A stretch of 36,683 bases of DNA from Thermoplasmatota archaeon (GCA_030619765.1 JAUXAU010000029.1:1-36683), one strand, 5' to 3'; numbered from the stretch's first letter, positions 9,687 to 17,093 are shown. Notes: generated by a model from the letters alone, not told the origin. Made by a program: numbers and translations.

Positions 9687-10745
9687 ATGTTAGATGATCT
9701 CGAAAAAATTTCAGAAATAGATAAATCAAATATGTTGGATACAATTGCTCAATTTCCCAGGCAGATTAAAGAAGCCATTGAAATAGCAAAGACTGCAGAG
9801 ATAGATGATTTCATTAAGATTGACAATGTAATTATAACTGGTATGGGGGCCTCAGGAATTTCTGGAGATATTGTAGCTAGTTTATTTAGAGGTAAAATAG
9901 ATGTCCCAATATATATTAACAGAGAATATGATCTGCCAAAATGGGCAAAAAAGGATACGCTGACAATATTTTTTAGTTACTCTGGAAATACTGAAGAGAC
10001 ATTGAGCTCATTTAAAATTGCAAGTCAGAAAAAATGTAAAATAGTGAGTATATCATCTGGTGGAAGATTACAAGAATTGTCGGAAAAAAGAGGAGTCGCT
10101 CACATAAAGATACCCTCTGGTTTTCAGCCGAGAGCTGCAATAGCATATTCATTATTTGTCTTGATATGGATCCTTAAAAGAACCGGTCTTTTGAAAAATA
10201 ATATTGAGTCAGATATTGAGGAAACCATTACCGTAATACAAGATCTTATAGATAATAATAAAAAATCAGTTGTTGAAGAAAGTAATCTTTCAAAACAGAT
10301 GGCAAGAAAGGTACTCAATACCATACCTCAAATATATGGATGGGGATTTTATTATCCTATATCAACGAGATGGCGCCAGCAATTAAATGAAAACAGCAAA
10401 GTCATTGCAAGGGAAGATGTCGTGTCCGAAAGTAATCATAATGACATAGTTGGCTGGTCTTCAAATCCGGAAACATCAAAAAATTTTTCTTGTATTTTGT
10501 TTAGAGACAAAGACAATGAATCTCTGAATATATCAACACGTCTTAACTTTATGATAAGTCTTTTTGAAGACTCTGTTGCAAACATTATTGAAATACATCC
10601 AAAAGGAAAAAGTAGACTGGCAAAAATAATGTATATAATGTGTTTAGGAGATTTCCTTAGTTGTTATCTTGCCATTTTAAGAAACATTGATCCCACGCCT
10701 ATAGATATTATAACAGAATTAAAGCAACGTCTTGCTGAAATATAA
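9687..10745 (+). CDS. Bifunctional phosphoglucose/phosphomannose isomerase (SIS family)
   Basis: This 352-aa archaeal PGI/PMI interconverts glucose-6-P or mannose-6-P with fructose-6-P. An N-terminal SIS domain carries VIITGMGASGISGDI and FFSYSGNTEE (sugar-phosphate binding Ser/Thr cluster). Residues about 145-155 (PSGFQPRAA) and the C-terminal half with LNENSKVIAREDVV and ESNHNDIVGW hold the catalytic Glu/His region typical of this family. The length is normal. The SD GAGGCG precedes the ATG. No partner sugar gene is adjacent. Confidence 0.9.
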   Translation: MLDDLEKISEIDKSNMLDTIAQFPRQIKEAIEIAKTAEIDDFIKIDNVIITGMGASGISGDIVASLFRGKIDVPIYINREYDLPKWAKKDTLTIFFSYSGNTEETLSSFKIASQKKCKIVSISSGGRLQELSEKRGVAHIKIPSGFQPRAAIAYSLFVLIWILKRTGLLKNNIESDIEETITVIQDLIDNNKKSVVEESNLSKQMARKVLNTIPQIYGWGFYYPISTRWRQQLNENSKVIAREDVVSESNHNDIVGWSSNPETSKNFSCILFRDKDNESLNISTRLNFMISLFEDSVANIIEIHPKGKSRLAKIMYIMCLGDFLSCYLAILRNIDPTPIDIITELKQRLAEI

Positions 10746-10799
10746 CCTCTCTCAATTTGAGTTAGGTATACTGTAATTTTGACATTTTTACACGTTATA

Positions 10800-10846
10800 T
10801 TTATATATAATAAATCACAGAGTATAACATGTAGGATTTGGTGAGG
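10800..10846 (+). promoter_or_regulatory. TATA-rich promoter and strong SD before the 39-aa ORF
   Basis: TTTATATATAAT (about 10800-10811) is a strong TATA element. About 30 bp later comes GGTGAGG (10840-10846), a near-consensus archaeal SD placed 4 nt before the ATG at 10851. The arrangement argues that translation begins at 10851, upstream of the larger secreted-protein frame. Confidence 0.45.
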
Positions 10847-10850
10847 CTTT

Positions 10851-10970
10851 ATGAGGGCAGCAAACGGCAATGAATTTTGCGAAGAACTTTGCCAAAATAA
10901 TATGATACGGAAATATTTCTTATTATATGGGGAAATATCTGAAATTACACTAAAAAAGGTGGTGGATTAA
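10851..10970 (+). CDS. 39-aa leader ORF of unknown function
   Basis: The product has two Cys four residues apart (CEELC) and no recognisable family. It has a better promoter and SD than the large gene that follows and ends in TAA at 10968-10970, one base before that gene's apparent ATA start. This suggests translational coupling, a leader peptide, or the 5' part of a frameshifted gene (a one-base shift near GTGGTGGAT would join the two frames). It may also be spurious. Confidence 0.35.
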   Translation: MRAANGNEFCEELCQNNMIRKYFLLYGEISEITLKKVVD

Positions 10971-10971
10971 G

Positions 10972-12144
10972 ATAGAAAAGCATCAAAGATTTCACATTTG
11001 TTTTGCGTTTTCGATTTGTATATTACTGTTAACTAGTGTTCTTTTTTCATTAAATGCCTTAGCCCAAGAAGAAAATACGCTTTTTATTGTCGTCCACGAT
11101 TCAGAAACATGTCTTCCAATAGAAGAAAATATATTTTTAGAGGGTAAAAAATATGACATAGCAATAGGCTGTGAAAATCAGTATGGATATGTCTATAATG
11201 TTACTGTAAGTGTGCCTTGGGAGGTCCCGTGCATAACTAGTGAGAAATTACCATGGATAACCATAGAAACGCCAGATTTTGGAGAATATCCTGAGTTTGT
11301 TATAACTGCATTAAAGGATGGATACACTTCGGCTGAACAAGAAATTAAGGTTTTAAAGGGAGAATTATCGGTTACGACAGATCGTGGAACGGTTAAGGAG
11401 AAAGAGAGCTTTTGTGTGATTGTTTGGGATCAGAATAGCAATAGGGTGGAGGGTTCCACTGTATATTTGGATGTAGATGGTTCTGAAGGCGACTCAGATA
11501 TCACTGGTTCAAATGGCATAGCATATCTTACTGCACCAGACGTTACTGATGATGTCGAGATCAATATTAAAGCCTTTAAGGGAGGATATTTTGTAGGCTC
11601 AACTACAATACGTGCAGAAAATGTGCCGGAGAGTATATTCATGGATGGTTTAACGCCTATTATCGCGGCGGTACTTGTCCTCATGTTTGCAATGTTGTTT
11701 GTAAGAGTTAGAAAAGAATTCCCAAAACCGACAATTGAACTTAAAGTTGATACTCCTGAGAAAAGTATTAAAAATAAAAAAGAAAATTTTGCTAACGAGG
11801 CCTATCCAATAAAGACACCTTCAGACGCAAAAGCTAAAGAAAAATTGCCGTTGCCAGAAAAAGAACCACGGGTAGAAGAGATAAGGATTCAAAGACCAGA
11901 AAAAAAGAAGGAAACAAAATATGTAGTAGAAAAGGAAGAAGTAGAGAAGGTCATACCCTACCATAAAAAGGACGAATATGAGTGGTTTAAAGGAAAAGAT
12001 CATATGAAATATAAGATAAATGAGTTAACTGGAGAGATTGAAGAGCAAATGGAAGATAAGTGGTTTGAAGGAGTATACGATATTAAATCCCATGTCGATA
12101 AAAAATTAAAAAAGAGTTCTAAAAAGAAAGATAAAAGTAAATAG
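10972..12144 (+). CDS. Secreted, C-terminally membrane-anchored beta-domain protein with charged cytoplasmic tail; no canonical start codon
   Basis: The reading frame is open from 10954 and encodes EKHQRF plus a textbook hydrophobic signal segment ending ALAQEE, so the coding region clearly extends upstream of the first GTG (11212). No ATG, GTG or TTG lies in frame before that. ATA at 10972 is preceded by GGTGG (10961-10965) at the 6-nt spacing also seen at 10840, making an ATA start or an ATG-to-ATA change the best reading. ATT at 10966 is an alternative. The product has beta-rich external domains (about 40-215, Ig/carboxypeptidase-regulatory-like), one TM helix (DGLTPIIAAVLVLMFAMLFV) and a Lys/Glu-rich cytoplasmic tail ending KKSSKKKDKSK. 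Function is unknown; a surface sensor or anchor is possible. Confidence 0.7.
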   Translation: MEKHQRFHICFAFSICILLLTSVLFSLNALAQEENTLFIVVHDSETCLPIEENIFLEGKKYDIAIGCENQYGYVYNVTVSVPWEVPCITSEKLPWITIETPDFGEYPEFVITALKDGYTSAEQEIKVLKGELSVTTDRGTVKEKESFCVIVWDQNSNRVEGSTVYLDVDGSEGDSDITGSNGIAYLTAPDVTDDVEINIKAFKGGYFVGSTTIRAENVPESIFMDGLTPIIAAVLVLMFAMLFVRVRKEFPKPTIELKVDTPEKSIKNKKENFANEAYPIKTPSDAKAKEKLPLPEKEPRVEEIRIQRPEKKKETKYVVEKEEVEKVIPYHKKDEYEWFKGKDHMKYKINELTGEIEEQMEDKWFEGVYDIKSHVDKKLKKSSKKKDKSK

Positions 12145-12154
12145 CTTTTAAATA
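12144..12154 (+). promoter_or_regulatory. TATA box of the two-CBS gene
   Basis: CTTTTAAATAC begins at the stop codon of the preceding gene and lies about 26-30 bp before the ATG at 12180, with no SD between them. This predicts a leaderless transcript for the CBS/antiporter pair. Confidence 0.45.
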
Positions 12155-12179
12155 CAACTTTGGGCTTTATGGTTTTATC

Positions 12180-12677
12180 ATGGCAAAACGATTGATTCCT
12201 GATTTCTATAAACTCACTGTAAAACAGGTGATGGATAAAAGAATATGGGATCTGCCCATAATTGAAGAAAACGAAGATATCCATCATATCCTAAATATAT
12301 TAGGTGCCAGAAACCACATCTGGGTTGTAAAAGATAAAGAAAAAAAAGAGCTCCTAGGTGTGATAACAGAACACGATGTTCTTTCAATACTGGCTCCAAT
12401 AAAATTCCCATCATATGTATTTGGTATGCCTGATGTAAAATCGATTCACCATGGTACAGCAAAAACCGCAGCAGATATTATGTGTGTACGGCTTGTTACC
12501 TGTAATCAAGATGATAAAATTGTCGATGTCCTTCAAAAGATGACAAAACATCGGTTACGAAGACTTCCTGTATTGGAAGGTAAGGAGATAATAGGGGAAC
12601 TTACCCTGCATCAGTTGATTAGAAAATATTATGATGCCACTCAATATCATTCGATAACAGAAAATGAAGAAGGTTGA
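12180..12677 (+). CDS. Two-CBS-domain protein
   Basis: This 165-aa protein is a single CBS pair. The first CBS (about residues 10-75) runs from VKQVMDKRIWDLPIIEENED to LLGVITEHDVLSIL, the second (about 90-150) from TAADIMCVRLVTCNQDD to EIIGELTLHQLI. CBS pairs commonly bind adenosine nucleotides and gate transporters. It abuts the antiporter gene downstream, whose TTG lies at or within a few bases of this stop codon, so the two are almost certainly co-translated. A regulatory partnership with the antiporter is a reasonable inference. Confidence 0.82.
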   Translation: MAKRLIPDFYKLTVKQVMDKRIWDLPIIEENEDIHHILNILGARNHIWVVKDKEKKELLGVITEHDVLSILAPIKFPSYVFGMPDVKSIHHGTAKTAADIMCVRLVTCNQDDKIVDVLQKMTKHRLRRLPVLEGKEIIGELTLHQLIRKYYDATQYHSITENEEG

Positions 12678-12679
12678 TT

Positions 12680-13894
12680 TTGACGGTATTTGATGTTGTA
12701 TTATTAATTGCTTTAGCTCTCATATTTGCAAGGATTTTAGGGTATGTATTTGACAGACTCAAACAGCCTGCAGTGATAGGTGAAATAATAGCAGGTATAG
12801 TTCTGGGCGGCCTGGGAGTAGTAGTTTTTTCTGGACAAAGTTTTTCTTTTTTAAATTTAACTTTTTTACTACCTCAATTGAATTATACTTCTGAGGAGTT
12901 CAAGTTATTAGCAGAGATAGGAATATTATTCTTGCTGTTCATATCGGGGTTACAAACAAGTTTGCCCAAACTAAAAAAGATGGAAAAACCGTCGTCGTTT
13001 GTAGCTGTCGGCGGGATGGTTTTACCATTAATATTAGGTATTGTTGTTGGCATGTTTTTCGGCTTTTCGCAACAAGATAGTATTATTATCGGCCTAATCC
13101 TTGTCGCTACTTCTGTTGGTGTAACGGTAAGAACATTGATGGATTTACACGTTCTCGATTCAGATGTTGGCACAACAATTCTTGGTAGTGCTGTCATTGA
13201 TGATGTTTTAGGTATTATTCTATTGGCGTTTATTTTGGGAATAGACTCACCAATTTATATAGGGATAAAAATAATTGTTTTCTTCATAATATTCCTATAT
13301 CTTGGATTAAAAATTGTGGATAAAATCTTAGATCTTGGGGAAAAAATACACCTTCCAAAAGCCTTGTTAAGTATTTCTCTTGCCATATTTCTTTTATTTT
13401 CATTTTTTGCTGATAAAAGCGGAATAGCAGGAATAATTGGTGCGTTTGTTGCCGGACTTATCATTGGACATACATTAAAATCTAGAAAGATTATCGATGA
13501 TGTACAGGCTATAGGATACGGATTTTTTATTCCACTGTTTTTTGTATGGGTTGGGGCCAATTTATGGATAGGCGCTAGCCAAGACCTCCCTTCGTTTGTT
13601 GCCATCGGGTTACTGGCGTTAGTAATTATTATCGTTGCCATCGTGGGAAAAATTGTGGGCTGTGGAATTGGAGCAAAACTTGCTGGCATGAAAAACAAAG
13701 AATCTTTACAGATAGGAGTTGGAATGATTCCACGAATGGAGTTGGCACTGATAATTGTAAGCTCTGCAATTTCTCATGGGATACTTAGTAGTCCAAAGGT
13801 TGAACATCAGATACTTGCTGCAACCATTATGTTAACTATTGCAACTACTTTGATAACACCGTTTTTAATTAAAGCTGTATTTAAGAAGCGTTAA
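12680..13894 (+). CDS. CPA2-type cation/proton antiporter (Kef/NapA-like)
   Basis: This is an integral membrane transporter of about 404 aa with some 12 TM helices. Family landmarks include LKQPAVIGEIIAGIVLGG near the N terminus, LFLLFISGLQ, the VIDDVLGIILLA segment (tandem Asp of the ion site) and the late MIPRMELALII motif. It exchanges Na+ or K+ for H+. No TrkA-N/RCK domain is fused; the preceding CBS protein may fill that role. TTG at 12674 and TTG at 12680 are both in frame. The AAGAAGG SD favours 12680. Either overlaps or abuts the upstream stop. Confidence 0.88.
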   Translation: MTVFDVVLLIALALIFARILGYVFDRLKQPAVIGEIIAGIVLGGLGVVVFSGQSFSFLNLTFLLPQLNYTSEEFKLLAEIGILFLLFISGLQTSLPKLKKMEKPSSFVAVGGMVLPLILGIVVGMFFGFSQQDSIIIGLILVATSVGVTVRTLMDLHVLDSDVGTTILGSAVIDDVLGIILLAFILGIDSPIYIGIKIIVFFIIFLYLGLKIVDKILDLGEKIHLPKALLSISLAIFLLFSFFADKSGIAGIIGAFVAGLIIGHTLKSRKIIDDVQAIGYGFFIPLFFVWVGANLWIGASQDLPSFVAIGLLALVIIIVAIVGKIVGCGIGAKLAGMKNKESLQIGVGMIPRMELALIIVSSAISHGILSSPKVEHQILAATIMLTIATTLITPFLIKAVFKKR

Positions 13895-13897
13895 TAA

Positions 13898-14023
13898 ATG
13901 AGATCATCGATTATTAAGAAATCAAAACTTAAATCCATCATTGAGACACTGAACAAATATGGTATGCTTTTTGATAGTCAACCTCAAGGTTATAGTGACG
14001 TGGAAATGAAATCAGTACACTAA
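13898..14023 (+). pseudogene. 41-aa ORF, probably a 3' remnant of a decayed gene
   Basis: The frame opens 3 nt after the antiporter stop without a SD. Its C-terminal residues YSDVEMKSVH recur almost exactly as YSNVKMKSVQ just before a stop codon at 14351, sharing 16 identical bases. The conserved in-frame ending with substitutions and a shared stop position suggests two decayed copies of one gene family. The family itself is not recognised. Confidence 0.35.
14004..14019 (+). repeat. 16-bp direct repeat, left copy
   Basis: AAATGAAATCAGTACA occurs here and at 14334-14349, exactly 330 bp apart, both followed after one base by TAAT. The copies flank the minus-strand 62-aa gene. They appear to be the preserved 3' ends of related coding sequence rather than a target-site duplication. 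Confidence 0.6.
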
Positions 14024-14050
14024 TACGCTTTATTTTATTTCTTCTAGGCC

Positions 14051-14239
14051 TTATTCAAAACTTGTAGAGTGATTAGAAAACTCATCAAGAGTTAGCTGCA
14101 TATCAACGGTCATATCGTTAAGTAATCTATCTATATGTTCATTTTTAAATTCTCTTACCCCATCAATCTCTGAATATATTTTTCCTAGATATTTGTTCTC
14201 ATCTCTCTTTATCTCAATATTATACAAAACTTCCTGCAT
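14051..14239 (-). CDS. 62-aa hypothetical acidic protein
   Basis: The product begins MQEVLYNIEI, continues with a charged beta-strand-rich half and ends in a likely helix (NEHIDRLLNDMTVDMQ). An upstream in-frame start at 14275 would add 12 residues. GAGGGTG placed 5 nt before the ATG at 14239, plus a minus-strand TATA-like TATAAATATA about 25 bp upstream, favours the shorter form. The family is not recognised. Confidence 0.6.
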   Translation of the reverse strand: MQEVLYNIEIKRDENKYLGKIYSEIDGVREFKNEHIDRLLNDMTVDMQLTLDEFSNHSTSFE

Positions 14240-14269
14240 AATAGCACCCTCATCCTCTTCTATATATTT

Positions 14270-14353
14270 ATACAACGAAATGGATTATTATTTATTAATT
14301 TTTTGTTCTCCATTTTTGAATATTCCAATGTAAAAATGAAATCAGTACAATAA
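14270..14353 (+). pseudogene. Remnant of the same family as the 41-aa ORF
   Basis: Read in frame, the stretch ends YSNVKMKSVQ-stop, matching YSDVEMKSVH-stop at 13991-14023, and shares a GxLF motif upstream. No start codon with a SD is visible and the frame is short, so it looks like a fragment overlapping the promoter of the minus-strand 62-aa gene. Confidence 0.35.
14334..14349 (+). repeat. 16-bp direct repeat, right copy
   Basis: This is the second copy of AAATGAAATCAGTACA; see the left copy at 14004. It lies in the same reading phase relative to a following stop codon. Confidence 0.6.
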
Positions 14354-14402
14354 TTACTGCCAATTTGGTTTTAGCTAGAAGAAATTGTGACAGAGGATAG
14401 CA

Positions 14403-14445
14403 TTTATAAACCCTCCCATCTATAGATATAGTAAAAATGTAGGGG
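14403..14445 (+). promoter_or_regulatory. TATA box plus shared CCATC-TATAGATATAGTAA initiator box
   Basis: TTTATAAA at 14403 is followed exactly 13 bp on by CCATCTATAGATATAGTAA (14416-14434) and a GTAGGGG. The same arrangement occurs at 33758-33800 before the second propeller gene (TTTATATA, 13 bp, then CCATCCTATAGATATAGTAA and ATGGGG). The matching spacing suggests a shared transcription-start element or operator. Confidence 0.5.
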
Positions 14446-14463
14446 AAAAGTTAAACTAATAAT

Positions 14464-14649
14464 ATGTTCAATAGAAAATGGAAACAAGCACAAGGAAAAT
14501 TCCATGACACACAAAATAAAATTAGTAAATCAAATAGAAACCAGAAAAAAGAAAATGGAATGGAAAGCGCACAAAAAGATGCAGAAAGGTTAAAACGCAA
14601 AAAGAAAAGACTTACATTTGATTGGTTTTTCAGGCCTCAAGGGGATTAA
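14464..14649 (+). CDS. 61-aa basic hypothetical protein
   Basis: The sequence is very rich in Lys, Arg, Asn and Gln, is probably helical, and ends with an aromatic WFF plus RPQGD segment. The start at 14464 lacks a close SD, but the TATA/initiator module at 14403-14445 lies directly upstream. The composition would suit nucleic-acid binding, but no family is recognised. It is followed by a T-rich tract near 14717-14731. Confidence 0.45.
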   Translation: MFNRKWKQAQGKFHDTQNKISKSNRNQKKENGMESAQKDAERLKRKKKRLTFDWFFRPQGD

Positions 14650-14776
14650 AATTATTTGATGAAACAACCCTGTTGAAATTAGTCTAAAAACAGTACAAAT
14701 AAACCCTCTAACGCATTTTTTTCATTTTTAGTAATAATGCTATTCAAAGGGCTTAGAAAATGTTAAATTGCATTAT

Positions 14777-14796
14777 TTTTCGACAATTGTCGAAAA
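14777..14796. promoter_or_regulatory. 20-bp perfect palindrome, probable operator
   Basis: TTTTCGACAATTGTCGAAAA is a perfect palindrome, and flanking ATTA/TAAT extends it imperfectly. It lies about 10 bp upstream of the TATA-like ATTTAAATA (14808-14816) that should drive the structured RNA region. Its position resembles an archaeal activator site just upstream of BRE/TATA. The binding protein is not known from this window, though the HTH protein at 20132 is a candidate. Confidence 0.6.
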
Positions 14797-14840
14797 TAAT
14801 TATGCCATTATTTAAATACCTCCAAAAATATAAATAATAT

Positions 14841-15045
14841 GTAGGCAAGAAGGAAGGGAGTTATAGGATTTTTCCTGTCGTTTATCGAATATATGCTCCC
14901 ATCCTTCAAAACATTTTTATAATGTTTGTTGGAAAATTGACAATAAGGTTATCTTTATTAACCAAAAGACTATAACACCCGCTAGAGGGGTCAAACCTTT
15001 TGAAAATGATTTTTTTCCATCATTTTCCTCCCTTCTGACCCCTTT
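14841..15045 (+). ncRNA. Candidate structured non-coding RNA
   Basis: There is no ORF here, but there are four successive helices. Stem 1 is GAAGGAAGGGAG (14849-14860) with CTCCCATCCTTC (14896-14907), 12 bp with one mismatch; its loop contains AGGA/TCCT. Stem 2 is AAACATT/AATGTTT (14909-14927), stem 3 GGTTA/TAACC (14947-14963). Stem 4 is a long hairpin, AGAGGGGTCA (14984-14993) with TGACCCCTTT (15036-15045), enclosing GAAAATGAT/ATCATTTTC (15002-15027). A TATA-like element and palindromic operator precede the region by the expected distance. No known archaeal RNA family (RNase P, SRP, box C/D or H/ACA) was recognised. Stem 4 followed by a T tract may also be the terminator. Confidence 0.5.
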
Positions 15046-15066
15046 TACAATATCACATCTGTATCT

Positions 15067-15077
15067 TATTGCTTAGG
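15067..15077 (+). repeat. TATTGCTTAGG motif, copy 1
   Basis: First of three identical 11-mers within about 900 bp (also 15393-15403 and 15968-15978), all on the plus strand and all in intergenic DNA. Confidence 0.55.
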
Positions 15078-15118
15078 AAGTGGAAAATAAAAGTCAAGTG
15101 ATTATTTAGATAAAAAGA

Positions 15119-15316
15119 CTACTTTTGTTTCTTCTTAACTTTTAATGGATAATACAAAACATAAAATATACAAAAAAACTCAATATTTGCTGCAATAATT
15201 ATGTAGTAAGGATGGAGCCCTTGATATATATGAAAAATGGCTAGTAACAAGGCAATTACTATTGCAATAATTACATATATTGTGATTAATTGCCGTTCAC
15301 TTCTATTTTCAAACAT
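15119..15316 (-). CDS. 65-aa two-TM hypothetical membrane protein
   Basis: Two hydrophobic helices (IYVIIAIVIALLLAIFHI and YYIIIAANIEFFCIFYVLYY) are separated by a short GLHP turn, with charged ends (MFENRSERQ, KVKKKQK). A minus-strand TATA-like TTAATATATC lies about 26 bp before the ATG and the SD is weak, so a leaderless or short-leader transcript is likely. No family is recognised. Confidence 0.5.
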   Translation of the reverse strand: MFENRSERQLITIYVIIAIVIALLLAIFHIYQGLHPYYIIIAANIEFFCIFYVLYYPLKVKKKQK

Positions 15317-15392
15317 TAGATATGAAATATCTTCTTTGATATATTAACATTTTTGGGGGTTTTCACAAGTTCGTATTTACTATTCTATATCA

Positions 15393-15403
15393 TATTGCTT
15401 AGG
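15393..15403 (+). repeat. TATTGCTTAGG motif, copy 2
   Basis: Identical 11-mer (12 bases shared with copy 3 including a preceding A), about 50 bp upstream of the TATA box for the 140-aa gene. Confidence 0.55.
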
Positions 15404-15449
15404 TATGGCACTTCTTTAAAATGTACTTCCAGTTATGGGAGAAGACAGG

Positions 15450-15457
15450 TTTATAAG
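15450..15457 (+). promoter_or_regulatory. TATA box of the 140-aa gene
   Basis: TTTATAAG is preceded by ACAGG, as is the TTTTAAAT box at 17094. A leader similar to the AATTGTAGATTTGGAGG element (AAATTGGTAAATTAGGATGG, about 15483-15502) follows. Confidence 0.45.
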
Positions 15458-15512
15458 ATAGTAAATTATTTCAAACATTGGGAAATTGGTAAATTAGGAT
15501 GGATGTGCGCTC

Positions 15513-15935
15513 TTGGACTTAGATGTAATTGAAAAACTAAAATCGATCCAAAAAAAGATACCGCCAATAGAGAAATTATTTGGATGTGCTTGGATAATTT
15601 GTTGGTTTACCGCTATTTGGATTTATCATATTCAACTTATCATAACTGGATTATTTTGTCTCTTCCTTTCTTATGTTATTTTTGAACGTACAGATATAAA
15701 AGGAAAAGAAAAACTTCCAGTTTTATTTTCAATGGATAAAAACACTAGAATCCTAACTGTTCAAAAAATATATAATTCTAATTTGAACTGGGAAGATAAT
15801 GAAATATGTTCGGGAAATGCAACGCTCCCATCTGGACCTATCAAAGAAGGAGATGTTGTGGTTAACTGTAACGGTAATGTGGCACTTAGACATATACCAA
15901 CAAATACTCTTATGGGTGCATATAATTTTAAATAA
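15513..15935 (+). CDS. 140-aa membrane-anchored hypothetical protein
   Basis: Residues 1-20 are charged and probably cytoplasmic. Residues about 22-52 form a hydrophobic hairpin or two short TM helices. Residues about 60-140 form a soluble beta-rich domain (RILTVQKIY, GDVVVNCNGNVALRHIP). The start is TTG at 15513, with AGGATGG (15496-15502) as SD. The family is not recognised. It shares promoter style and neighbourhood with the other small membrane-protein genes up to 18.4 kb. Confidence 0.55.
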   Translation: MDLDVIEKLKSIQKKIPPIEKLFGCAWIICWFTAIWIYHIQLIITGLFCLFLSYVIFERTDIKGKEKLPVLFSMDKNTRILTVQKIYNSNLNWEDNEICSGNATLPSGPIKEGDVVVNCNGNVALRHIPTNTLMGAYNFK

Positions 15936-15967
15936 CCTAATATTTCACGTTAAAACCCATTTGTGTA

Positions 15968-15978
15968 TATTGCTTAGG
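15968..15978 (+). repeat. TATTGCTTAGG motif, copy 3
   Basis: Third identical copy, 50 bp before the leaderless GTG of the tRNA methyltransferase and just upstream of its TATA-like ATATTTAAAC. Confidence 0.55.
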
Positions 15979-16027
15979 AATTCTTATTTAAAGCAATATT
16001 TAAACAACGATAACATTTGGGATATTT

Positions 16028-17035
16028 GTGAAATTGCTATTTGAATTATCTAAGGAACATAACACACTGCCTAAAGATGAGGCATTATCTTGCTTAAAAG
16101 CCGAGGAAGTTGTTTACAATATTGTTGTTTCAAATGAAAATGTACTTGTTATTGATTCAGATACTACTTATGATAAAATAGAAAGACTTGCTGAAAGATT
16201 ATCTTTCACATTTTTTATTGATGAACTGTTGTTTTCTTGTTCTACTTCTCTTGATGAAATTAAAAAATGCACAAAAAGTAACATAATAGACAGGGAAGGA
16301 TCAATTGCGATAAACTATAAGAATAGATCAAATTCCGTTGATTCACAGCCAATAGTGAGAGCACTGGCGGAAACATATACTAAAGATAACCCAGTAAATC
16401 TAGATAACCCAGATATAGAGATGCGTGTATTAATTACTGATACCAATGTGTATGTCGGTTTAAAAATAGTTGAAGTAAAGAGAAGTTTGTTTGAAAAAAG
16501 AAAGGTGCAGCATAGGCCATTTTTCTCACCTATTTCTCTTCATCCAAAATTGGCACGTACGTTAGTAAATTTATCCTCTATCAAAAAAAATGAAAAATTG
16601 TTAGATCCTTTTTGTGGCACCGGCGGTATATTAATTGAAGCAGGACTAATCGGTGCAAAGATAATTGGTAGCGATATAGAAGAGAAAATGATAGAAGGTT
16701 GCAAAAAAACTCTGGATTTTTATAAGATTGAAGACTACGAACTCTTTTGTTCTGATATTGGTGAGATTAACAACTATATTAGTGATGTTGATGCTATTGT
16801 AACAGACCTGCCCTATGGAAAATCAACTACAACGAAAGGGGAGAATATTAATGGGCTTTATGATCGTGCGTTTGAGAATATCGCAAAAGTATTGAAAAAA
16901 GATGGAATAGCAGTAGTAGGTTTGTCAAATAAAAATATGATTCCCATTGGTGAGAGGTATTTTTCACTATTGAAAAAATATGAATGTAGAGTTCATAGAA
17001 GCTTGACTCGTTATTTTGAAGTATATCGGAAATAA
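16028..17035 (+). CDS. tRNA (guanine-10-N2) dimethyltransferase (archaeal Trm11/TrmG10)
   Basis: This 335-aa SAM-dependent enzyme should make N2-methyl and N2,N2-dimethylguanosine at position 10 of tRNA. An N-terminal THUMP/ferredoxin-like region (about 1-150) precedes a Rossmann methyltransferase domain. The SAM loop is DPFCGTGGILIEAG (about 196-209), an acidic loop follows (GSDIEEKM) and the catalytic (D/N)PPY-type motif is TDLPYG. The start is GTG at 16028; TATTTAAAC lies about 25 bp upstream with no SD, so it is probably leaderless. It is a housekeeping gene inside an otherwise accessory stretch. Confidence 0.87.
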   Translation: MKLLFELSKEHNTLPKDEALSCLKAEEVVYNIVVSNENVLVIDSDTTYDKIERLAERLSFTFFIDELLFSCSTSLDEIKKCTKSNIIDREGSIAINYKNRSNSVDSQPIVRALAETYTKDNPVNLDNPDIEMRVLITDTNVYVGLKIVEVKRSLFEKRKVQHRPFFSPISLHPKLARTLVNLSSIKKNEKLLDPFCGTGGILIEAGLIGAKIIGSDIEEKMIEGCKKTLDFYKIEDYELFCSDIGEINNYISDVDAIVTDLPYGKSTTTKGENINGLYDRAFENIAKVLKKDGIAVVGLSNKNMIPIGERYFSLLKKYECRVHRSLTRYFEVYRK

Positions 17036-17093
17036 CCAAAAATATTTTAACTTTAAGATAAAAATATGAACAACAATAAATAGAAAAACAGGT

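Noticed and set aside
12883..13698. Long antisense reading frames opposite the antiporter
   Set aside because: They are frame shadows of a hydrophobic gene, with no SD, promoter or family resemblance.
14004..14349. Direct repeats as a target-site duplication of a mobile element
   Set aside because: The enclosed 62-aa gene is not a transposase and no inverted ends are seen; shared coding phase explains the repeats better.
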